64,000 bases of DNA from Hirundichthys speculiger (Eukaryota; Chordata; Actinopteri; Beloniformes; Exocoetidae): positions 1,116,001 to 1,180,000 of the forward strand of contig JAGFBZ010000900.1 in assembly GCA_018398805.1 (NCBI GenBank). Direction: 5' to 3'. How positions within the stretch are numbered: position 1 is the stretch's first letter; each line of letters begins with the position of its first letter. The notes below the pieces were generated by a model. It was not told where the DNA came from. It saw nothing but the letters and a program-made list of their open reading frames with translations, and searched no databases. This document shows positions 54,236 to 64,000 of the stretch, piece after piece. The translations under genes and the position numbers were made by a program.

Positions 54236-54890
54236 GTGTGTTTACATGGGAAGTTTAATTTCTCTTTAATTAAGAATTAAAATTAAATCCGATTTAAAAT
54301 GATTAAAAATTAGCATGTAAACACCTAATTCCGAATGAAAATGTCCATTTGAATTAAACTTAATTCTGAAGTCAGTGGCTGGTTTATTCTGATTTCAAAT
54401 CTAAATAGAATAATTCCGCGGTCATGTATACACTCATTCCGCTTTAAATTAATTCCGGTCTTTCTGCACATGCTCGTTCCCTTGCCCGTCTGTCCCGATG
54501 ACGCTTATATTCCGCGCTGGGCTTGTTTGCGAAAACCAAACAACATGGACATGATGTTGTCGTGCTGTTGCTTCAAAAATAAAATCAAAACAAATCCAAA
54601 AAGGATGCTAATTATGTCGTCCTCCATGTTGTTGCTAATCCAGTAAATTTGTTTTCTTCCGGTAGACGTAAATACGTAAAGACGTCCGCCCCCCCATCCA
54701 ATCAGAACCCTTCCCAACCCCCAGACCTAAAGCGAAATTGGATGAAGCCGATCAAATGTGTTTTCCATGTAAACCTCAATTCGGAATTACTATTTCAATG
54801 TAAACTCGAAGGAAAATAATTTAATTCTGAATTATTTAATTTGGAATAATTAATTCCGAAATAAAAAACATCATGTAACCGTGGCCATTG
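54236..54890. mobile_element. MITE-like element with TTTACATGG/CATGTAA ends
   Basis: It begins tgtttacatgggaagtttaa and ends aacatcatgtaaccgtggcc. Both halves are full of inverted motifs such as taattccgaa and ttcggaatta. No coding sequence. The class is uncertain. Confidence 0.45.
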
Positions 54891-57800
54891 TCATTGTCAT
54901 GACAACACCTACACATACAAACTATTTATGATTGTTTAGTCAAAAACACTAACATTAAAGAACGACTAAACATCATTTGCATCTCCAAAACAAAAATGAA
55001 CATTAACATTGTCTTTTATATTGCTATTTTACAGTTACTTGTATGTTTGCATTTTAAACAGAAAAAAAAAATCTATATCTATATCACATATGCTTGATTA
55101 ACATTTATTAGCATTACTTGGAGTGACAGCCATTAAACCTGTACTTATACCTCCAAAATTCTAACGCTTTGGATAAACATATTATTTAAAACCTAGACTA
55201 CAGACGAGAAGAATAAAACAGATTTGTTTTTCCTAAATCCCATTACATTTTTAGCCTTTTACATCTATTCTGTGTCAGAATTAACCTGCTTGACACATTT
55301 TATAATTTTAATATTCTGCTAGGATGACCCAAAAACCCAAAAAAGAGGACACCCTACTGGCCTCTTGTTGAAACTTCAAAAATACTCAAAGCTAAAAATG
55401 ACAAAGTAGCTTTATAAACCATACATTTATTTAAAGCATCCCTTTTCTGTTTGAAATAAAAATTTTCTGATCTGTAAACCTAAATAATGACTCACATGTG
55501 GTGAGATTCATGGCTGGTGAGGCACTGACTCCATCAGAATCAGATTTACAATTTATGAACCCAACAGAGGAGATTATTCACCATTAGTCAGCAGTAGTTA
55601 GCAGGTTATGTTTTATATGTCATATCAGCATCTTTTTAAAAGATTTTCTAGTGGCCTTGATTGAGTAGAGAGAAAGTAATGGCAAAAAAGGGACACAACA
55701 CTGGAAATTGAACCCCCAAACCACTATATGAGAGTCCACCCACTTAACCACTAGACTACCTAGAAAATACCATCATAGTTCCCTGACATTATACTATTTT
55801 TTCAAATTAAATTCCCCCATGCAATGCTGTTGTGATTAGTTAGGGTACCAATCAACCAATCATCCTTCAAACAACATGTTTATCCTATTCCACAGACACT
55901 TGACCACCACGCACCACAAAAGAGAAGACAACGATAAATTGTGCCAAAAATGGAAAAAACTTCTCCCCCTCAAACTTACTTGGCATTCTTTAGTTTTAAT
56001 TTTTCCCATCCACATTTCTCCTTGTGTTATCTGCTTGTCTGTTGACAGACACTAACGTTAATCTGTTGTGTTGGTTTTTGGGCCTATATCTGATAAATAA
56101 TCGTCTTAGCGCCCCCTGCTGTTAGTTGATAGAATGGTACTGGTAATCTGTGGATTACCAGTCCGCCCCTGCCGCTGACCATAGAGCACCACTGAAGGTG
56201 CACGTACACGTGTGAGGGAGATATCTTCACATAGAACGGTGGACGGACTATAAAGCTTGTATCATCTTGGACCGAACAGGAAAATTGTCTCCTATTTGTC
56301 CTTGTACAGTCAAAGCCACCAGACAGTGCTTTTTCGAAAATTCGCTGTCGGTCTGGCTCCTCACCGAGGCTGGCACCTGAGCTGAACTTGATGTAGCGGC
56401 GAGACCCAGCTGCAATGTGTAAACTGACCTAGAGTCACGGGCTGACAAAGTGATGACTGCTGTGCAGGAAAAACACAGACACAGACACGCACATTGCTTA
56501 GCAGTCGCTGACCCTATTCCGAGCATGGTAAGGGGTTTCTAGGCAACAAAGCATAGCACGCATTGCATGCGGGACCACAGCCCAGAACTGTGCTCCACCA
56601 CCACCAGCACCACTAAAGATAAGGGATAAGAAGAATCACAGACAGGAATTCTGCAGCCTCTTATTATTGCATTACTTTGTTTGCATTGGCTAAGACATAA
56701 AAATGTTTCATAATAAGACATTATTATGGTAGCTAGATATTATTGTTGTATCTTCCACATATTTTCAAAGCCTCCTGTGAATTTGATTTATGTTTTCTGC
56801 ATGATGAAAAGCTGTTTTCAAGTAAAATAATTGCTGGAAATATACTGGCCAGTGGAGGTGGTTTGGCGGGGGGGGGGTGCAGTCTTTAAATCCTATTCGG
56901 GCTCTCTGTGTCATATTTCTAGAGTTAAACAAAATAAATAACTAACATTTAATCCATGCTCTCAGAATAAATGTTTTGTAAATGTACAATGAAAACAAGA
57001 GGAGTATAGGTAGATAAAAACATATCCAATAATAAATGGGTAATTTTATTGGGGAAAAGCCAAATTCAGGAACGGTAAAGTAACTTTCTAACTCTCTGCC
57101 ACATAGTACCCCACAGCACACTATCTACGTTTCCTACAGCCTGTCCAAAAACAAGTCTGGGGGTACAGGTTGGAGATGTTTTGGGCTCGCAGTACACGAC
57201 ACAACTGAAAAATGTTGTGTTTGGCTGACAACCGCACGTTGCAATCCAGATCTGTCTCTCCTGGAAGCTACAAGGGAATCATTCAGATTTGATGTTAACT
57301 GCTTCCTCTTAAAGCTACACGCATGTGTGGCACAGCCGACGCTCCAGATTCATCAGGACACCTATGAGGGCAAAGCAGTGCCAAAGGCAGCCGTTCATAT
57401 CAATTTTTTAGTGTGCTGGGTTAAAGGTAGAGTAGGTGATACCTGGGAATTTTCCAAAACTCAGGTTTGTGGTCAGCTTCTTTCTTATAACGTCAATTAA
57501 ATACCTCATTTCCAGAATCATGAGTGTGATACAATATATCCTTTGTATACGACGTAGGCAGAGATGGACGAAGAAAGAGCGGCAAATCCTCCCCCTCAGC
57601 CCCGAGTAAATTAATCGGACATGTTTTTGGACACGTCCCAGCCTCCACAGATGACGAATGTTTTTCATATTCATCTTTGAACCCCTATCGATTTATTGTC
57701 GGGATTTAAAAATGACCAATAAAATGAAAAACGCCTCTTGAAATGATCGCCTGCTCAGCTTTTAACGTAGTCAGCCGGTGTAACTGTCACTATACATCTT

Positions 57801-58479
57801 AGTATCCGTCTTCCTGGTGACCACAGTGTCCTTCCTGAACTTAACTCAGCCGTTTCAGTGCCGAAACCTCATCGTACAGGAGAATCAGACAAACAAGTGC
57901 AAAACCTGTTTTCCAAATCACGTTTTAAATTGGAGGGTCACGTTTGTGGGCCGTGACTTTTTTAACCGCTTTTCCTGCAGCTGCCTATTGAAGATCTTAT
58001 CACATGTTCAAAAATAAACCCCCAGAATGACTTGCTGTCAGCATCTAATAATGTACATCCCACCAACATGGATGCTTTTTTTTAATGTCAATGTATCTTT
58101 TTTTCGAACATGCAAATTAAATATCCATATGTATTATTTTATTGACAGCAAAATTGCATAAAGTCATTTATATTAATAAATCAAAATAACTAAAAACTCT
58201 GAATATCAGAAGTAGAATAATATTAATCCCTAAAAAAGGACCCAATGCAAACCAACAGAAACGGCCTCAGTGTTTGAAGCAAAAATTGTCAACTACGATC
58301 TGGGCAAGAGTCTGTCCTGATTCAAATCCAACGGGACGTCTTTGAAGTATTACAAAGAGAAAGGAATAGGAGTCGAGGCTCCCAGTGGAGCGGAGCGGAA
58401 ACATCACGTATTAAACAAATAAAAGATTTGAATTTTTAGTCATGATGGGTGCACTGTCTTTGTTGCAGTAAGTCCTCAC
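54891..58479. other. non-coding stretch
   Basis: No gene recognised. A segment at about 57418-57670 (ttaaaggtagagtaggtgat) looks like another fish dispersed repeat. The remainder is AT-rich. Confidence 0.4.
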
Positions 58480-58770
58480 TGCGATGCTTGAATTTTCCAA
58501 GAGTTCAGGGGGGGTTGGAACCCCTCCCAGCCGTCGCTGGGCAAAATTAGGGATTCACCCTGAATCTGTCGCCAGCTCATCAAATGAGAGAAACAATCCT
58601 GCCTGGACTTGCCTATATTTATGCTCTCGGTCGACGTCGATGTCGCATGTTCTTGGACTGAGGGAGGGAGCTCGAGTACTTGCGGAAAACCCAAACAAGC
58701 ATGTGAAAACTCCACACAGAAAGACGCCAGCTGGAACTTGGAGTCTTTTTGATGAGAGGCAACTGTGAAT
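58480..58770 (+). repeat. decayed dispersed teleost repeat
   Basis: Strings such as ttcttggactgagggaggga, gaaaactccacacagaaaga and gatgagaggcaactgtga match, in decayed form, a very common fish repeat (ggactgtgggaggaag..., actccacacagaaag...). Not coding, although a 94-codon frame crosses it. Confidence 0.5.
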
Positions 58771-60236
58771 CTTTTGTCACTTAAGGGATATTGGACAGGA
58801 GTTTACTCATTTTTATTTAATACTGTTGAGAGACAAAGAAAGGGAAACACGGTTTGCAGAAAAAGGGGATTCAGCACGACGAGACACCAAGGTCCGGATT
58901 TCAGAAAATCAGCTGTGATCTGAAAGTTCTCACTGAGGCACCATTACAGGGATTGTTTAGTTGAATTTACTTAAGTTTAGCAGCGTAAGAGGCATAATGG
59001 GATAGTCCTTTCGGCTCCATTTAACATGTTTGAGTAGCGGAGGCAACAGTTAGCAACCTGCTGCTGAACAGAACTAAGATGTTAAAGACTCATTTAGAAC
59101 TCTCACTAGTTGTTTTCATGGAGAAAAGGATGTGAGTTGCAGTGAACGCTGAGGTTCCTGTGTTGTTTGTTACATGACAAAAGCAACAGCTTTTTATCAA
59201 GTAAACTGTAAATTATGTATGCATACATGTTTATTTGATTAATAAAAAGAAATGTGGCAAGGAATGCCCTGTGAACCCGTTATCAGCAAAGCTGCTGGCT
59301 ATCAAGGCAGATAAAATTGAAATTCAGGCACCACAGTTAATTAACTGAGCTTTCCATGATTATGCAGGTTGGATGCAAGAATTTGGTATGCTTTTATCAG
59401 TAAACCAAGCAACAATAAGGCTGTAAGAATTTTATTTTTATTTATTTATTTTTTTGGTGCTTGAGGTTGAATGTTCTTTAAATGTGGAAAAACACTTTTC
59501 TTTTCATGCTCTGAGCTGAATGTGACTGAGATTCAAAAAAAAGTCATCAGCATTTCAACAGAACTATAAGCCCAGTTAAACGGCTGCCCATTCAAGCAAC
59601 TTACTTACTGTCAAAATTCAAACTGAGTTTAATTACAGTACAATTGAATAAAATATTCCCCCCTGTAGTTTGTTTAATGAATGGATGATAGCAGATGAAT
59701 GACAGCTGAGAGTTCTACAATGAAAAACACAAAAACTGAGTTGCATGAACAAATTACGTAACTGCAAACCAGTAAACAGCACTGGTGGTGAGTCAGGGAG
59801 GCCAGTTTTATTAGCTGTTGGTATGAGTTAACTCATACTTTCTTTCATCTTTTTCCCTTTGCAGCAGATTCTGCCCTTCCTGGCACAACCGTCCTCATTT
59901 ATCCAGTTTTGGGACCAGTACTTTGATGGGGACAATGTGGGGCTCAGTGTCCCGCCCAAAGATTCTTTGTGACATCGATCCGCCATTAAAAGGAATGAAA
60001 CTGCGCTGCAATCAGATCAGAGAGAGGACAGCAGCAGTGAGACAGGACTAGCTGCGTTAAAGATACTGCATATTCCCATTTGTCACAGTCAGTGATAATG
60101 AGGAACAAATGCATATTTGCATATTAAGTCAGCAGAGGAGGTTCATATAAAGACTGCTAAAAATAGAAACGAACCAAAGCATGTCAGTGCTACCGCAAGC
60201 ATGTGAGAATAAATAAGTAAATTCAGTTAATCTTTA
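58771..60236. other. non-coding stretch
   Basis: No gene seen. At 59865-59960 is a short block (cctggcacaaccgtcctcat, ttatccagttttgggaccag) that resembles another fish dispersed repeat. Confidence 0.4.
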
Positions 60237-60440
60237 CATTTCAATTCAATTCAATTTTATTTATATAGCATCTGTTACAATGACAATTGTCTCTAGGCGC
60301 TTTACAGAGACCCAGAGCATGACCCCCGAGCAAATATCATCAACTAAGATTATATAATTAAATCCAATCAATGATAATGGCAGGTAAAAAACTCCCACGT
60401 AGGGAGAAAAAAAACGCTCATTGCACATTTCCTCATAAAA
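60237..60440. repeat. dispersed teleost repeat fragment
   Basis: Starts ttcaattcaattcaatttta and ttatatagcatct, then ggcgctttacagagacccag, a well-known type of fish interspersed repeat (compare 15585-15790). Confidence 0.5.
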
Positions 60441-61559
60441 ATCAATTAGAAACAAAAGTCTGTTTATAACTGTCAGACTTTGAAAAATACTGAATCGTTA
60501 AATAAAAAAAAAAAAGGTGTAACATAATTACTAGATTAAATTTTGATGGCATCTACACACAGATTGTCAACATTAGCGTAATTAAACTCACGGCGAACTG
60601 TAATTAAATCTTGAGCCTGCGGTGACTTTCCAACATCAGCACTGAGTTGGATTCAAACACAGAACAAAAAGAGCACAATTATTCTGAACAAGCAGCAGAC
60701 GCGAGCTCTTATCCACATTCAAGCATTCAGCATTGTTTTTTCACAAACAATCTTCTGGTCAAAAAAGCCAGATGGTCCAGGTAATTGATGAGCTTGTAGT
60801 GACAAATATCAGCGACTAAATTAAAGGGGAGGCATGTAGGAAAGTTGCCGACAAAATCAGCACATAATCCCTTTGAAACCCGCTCTGACACCTTAAATAT
60901 GTAATCCCTGACATGTTTCAGGCCTTGAGCAGAGCTCCGCGTGCCCTAAACCGTTATATTCCCCCGGACCGCTAATTCACACGAGTTTGCAGCAAACCAA
61001 GTGGCCCGTATATTTCAGATAAACTATAAAGCTGTGCTAATCCACATTTTTAAAGCTACGATGACTCAAGCAGGCTGCTCACGGACAAAACATGCAGAGA
61101 AATAATCACCTGACTCAGAATTTCCCCTCAATGTTCAAAGTCTCATTAAACTTGAAGATTTGGGTTCGTGGCCCTCAATTTGATTTTTACGCCTCTGTCT
61201 TTTGGATCTCATCAACCGATTTTCAAGCTACAACTGTTGAAAAAAAAAGAAAGAAAGCAAAGAAAAACGTTGATTAACCCAGCACACAAACCTTGCCCAC
61301 TGACCGTAGTGCATTTATCTTCTTCAGAGCCACATAATTTCCCCTCAGAGGTTTATGTTAAGTCTCAGTACAGAACTAAATTATGCAGCCTGAAACATGA
61401 CTCCAGTGATTCTGGCACGGTTCTGTTCATTTGCAAATACAAATCAACTTTCTGCTCTAACTTGCTTGCTTAATGATCAAGTGGCTTTTTCCTTCTCTAA
61501 TGGACATCAGAAATCCACATGGGTGCGCTGCCGTGGTTTCTCTGACCCCCCTTCAGTCT
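60441..61559. other. non-coding stretch
   Basis: AT-rich, no gene or repeat recognised. Confidence 0.4.
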
Positions 61560-63790
61560 CCTCAATTTTTTCTGTCAAGTCCTGGCCACCAGAAATAGCT
61601 TTGGGCCAGTTCTTTCATGTGCACCCAGTCAGAGTTGCCTCCTTCAAACTGTTGCAACAGCTCTTTCTGAAAAGCCTCTGTTCTTGTTGTGTGGTAAGCT
61701 TGTAGCTCAGGAGATTTATCATTTTCCCCCCTTGACCACAACAACTATTTGGACAGCACAGGGTCAGTTCTGGTGTGTCGTGTCATTTGACCTGAGGTTA
61801 TGGGAGCTGCCTCCTCTTGCCTGAAGAGGAAGATGACGTCTGACTGCAGCGCCTCCTCCTGGTCTAGAAGGGTATGCGCGAGCTGAGAACACGGAGGCCC
61901 ATCTCTGCATTCGGCTTGCAGCTAATGCCTGAATGTCACTGGGGGAGCTGAATATTGTTGTGAGAGTACAGTGGTTGGATCAAACAAGTATTTGGTGGGA
62001 ACATGATCCCCGGTCCTTCTCAGTCAATCTGGGCGTGCTTTCTCTCTGCTATATTAAGCATGCATGAAACAAAGGTGAAGGGTCACTTCTCACCATTTGG
62101 CATTACATAAGACACAACTCCCCCCCCCAGCAAGCTGATAGGGCAACGTGGAGCCAAAATGCATTAAAGTATCAGACTCTTCGAGCATTGTTTTTGTCTA
62201 GATAAATGCTTTTTCCACACAGATCAGTTTCTGTCCATTTTTTTTCCCAGTTTCTGGTGAAGGGGTTTCAGCAGAGATGACAGCTTTGGACCAAACTCTC
62301 CATAATAACTCAAAATCCCAAGATAAAAGTGAGGTTGACTCACATTTTGAAGAGGGGAAGCGTCATCAGTAGCCTTTATTTTGGATGGGGCTTTCTGCAA
62401 ACATTCAGAGTTCATCACAAGTGCCAAATACTTGACAGAAGGCTTCAAGAACTCATACATAGCCGTACAAATATTCTTTCAGTCACAGCAATGTGGCATT
62501 CAGGTTCCCCAGGTGCTCTTCCTCCATCTTCCTGGTGTCTAAATAACATTGGACTCCAGATAATCCAATCAGTATTTGTTCCATTGCAGGCTGGGAAATA
62601 GCTGTGGCTGAGGTAGCAGCGTTGCAGCACCTATATAGACCTCGCTGTGTTACTATTATACGCGGTTCTCTTCACTTCTCATCCACATATTTCAAGGTAG
62701 GCTTGTCTTTGGTCAATACTGAGGATTTTCTTTCCTACAGCTGAGCCACTGAACAGATCATCAGCGTGAGGAAGTGGATATTGTTGAAGTTCAATCACTG
62801 GATTTACGGTGACCTTGACATCTCCTAAAATCCTCACAGTCGTGCCATTTCATTACTTGTACTATTGGAGTTCCAGCATGTTCCAGCTTTTAACCAAATG
62901 CTCCAGATCAGCTTTAACCTTTAGCCTGATTGTATGAGAAACAGAGCTGGCTTTGAAGGAATTTAGATTTGCTATCTGACCTGGCGTTCAGTTTTGCATT
63001 TATTTCTTTTATAAAAACTTCCCAGTACCTTGTCATAGACCTCTATTTCTTTACAATCCGGCTCTTAGGCCTGCATCACCTTTATACAAAGTGCTTGTAA
63101 CGAGAGTTGAATTTTCTCCTGTCACAAGCAGCCGAGTGGAGATTAGATGTTTCCGTTTACCTCTACTGTGACAGTGGTGAATTTTATTGTCGGTACCGAT
63201 TCACTTGTCCACGTCTTTAGAACGAGAGTGGATTGTTGTAAGCGATGCTACTGCAGTCTTTTTGGTTTCAAGGTTGACTACAGAACCAATTCTGCTCAGC
63301 AGTTGTCCTTCTAGCAGTGGAGATACTCAGTATATTTATGGACCTCCTGTAACTAAGAGTGCATAAATTGTTGCCTTATCTTATCAGTTGCTACATTCAG
63401 CCGTGGTGTGGGCTTGCTGGACATAATGAACACAGGATCTCTTTTTAAACTGAGGTCTTAGCTTTTTGTTTGAATGTTTTTGGATTCTTATCTGTCCCTT
63501 TGCCTTTAGCTGTGAAAGTGTGTTCAATGTGACCCACTTTAGCCACATTTCATACAGTGCTGGCTCTTCCTCCAACATCTGTCCTCCAATTGTCTCATCG
63601 CAGGACAATTTAGGGCAACACTTCTGAGATCCCTTTAATTTACTAGAGACTTTTTGCAACATTTGTACCGTGTTGGTGAGCCTCCTTGGTAGGTAGCGCC
63701 ATTGACACACTAATATCATCAGCTCTCTCCAGCGTGAGTGCACTCTGAGTTTGCAGGCGTTTCTGCGTTGCCTCACTCCTCAGCCTGCAC
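61560..63790 (-). mobile_element. Ty3/Gypsy LTR retrotransposon, decayed and incomplete
   Basis: Three protein regions are recognisable on the - strand in gag-pol order. At 63776-63384 is a gag end with a damaged CCHC knuckle (the second Cys is Tyr). At 62460-62224 is the reverse-transcriptase C-terminal part with LGILSYYGEF. At 61744-61562 is the integrase N-terminal zinc-binding part with YFWWPGL. Between them many frameshifts and stops are present, RNase H is not recognisable, and the integrase core is missing. No LTRs were identified inside the window. It is dead as it stands. No intact frame is proposed. Confidence 0.7.
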
Positions 63791-64000
63791 CGATCGGTCT
63801 CTGATGGTGTCATTTAGTCTGTCACTGAATTCATTATGTTCTGGTGTGGTTCCTAGTACAGCCACGGACATTGTTATAGACTCCCCCTCCTCTTGGTTCT
63901 TTCTATGGAAACGAAAACACCATGTAATTACTAGGGGCTTTGGCGAGAAATGGGCCGTTAAGACAGCTGCTATACTGTCATAGCTTTAAACTGAATGTCC

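Noticed and set aside
58484..58768. 94-codon plus-strand frame as a gene
   Set aside because: It overlaps a decayed dispersed repeat and has no protein likeness.

Overview
This window is vertebrate nuclear DNA, almost certainly from a teleost fish. It has short collagen exons in long AT-rich introns, a high density of DNA transposons (hAT, piggyBac, Tc1/mariner and their short derivatives), a fish-type R4/Dong (Rex6-like) LINE, and Ty3/Gypsy debris. There are no operons, no bacterial genes, and no tRNA, rRNA or CRISPR array that I can recognise.

Two FACIT collagen genes lie tail to tail. On the + strand, from 410 to 21510, are the last 24 exons I can find of collagen XIX alpha 1 (col19a1). 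They cover the C-terminal triple helix, the last non-collagenous spacer and the C-terminal tail with the FACIT G-x-C-x4-C motif. The 5' part of this gene lies left of the window. On the - strand, from 47973 down to 26708, is a 32-exon copy of collagen IX alpha 1 (col9a1) in its short form. It starts at an alternative first exon encoding only a signal peptide, then COL3, NC3 (two cysteines), COL2, NC2, COL1 and NC1. The stop codons are 5.2 kb apart, and a dead R4/Dong-type LINE lies between them. From memory, human COL19A1 and COL9A1 share this tail-to-tail arrangement. Both products are secreted fibril-associated collagens: collagen IX coats cartilage and vitreous fibrils, and collagen XIX belongs to basement-membrane zones.

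Six exons, three in each gene, are one or two bases too long for an unbroken Gly-X-Y frame. All six are insertions, and most lie in G or C runs. One creates a TGA at 17996-17998 in col19a1. Uncorrected assembly errors are the likeliest explanation, and any gene model built on this window should be checked for them.

The introns hold a readable transposon history. A three-level nest sits in one col19a1 intron: a hAT relic (11376-14466) holds a piggyBac (11537-13596), which holds a Tc1/mariner-type MITE (12263-12627). The undisturbed TTAA target is visible in a second hAT copy at 2240-3136. A hAT-type MITE with exact 8-bp duplications (31329-32097) sits six bases inside the 5' splice site of the col9a1 NC2 exon. 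Upstream of the col9a1 short-form start (48-64 kb) I see only repeats, including an internally deleted hAT (49708-50954) and a decayed Ty3/Gypsy element (about 61560-63790, minus strand). The NC4 (laminin-G-like) exons of the long collagen IX form were not found there. I found no undescribed biological system.
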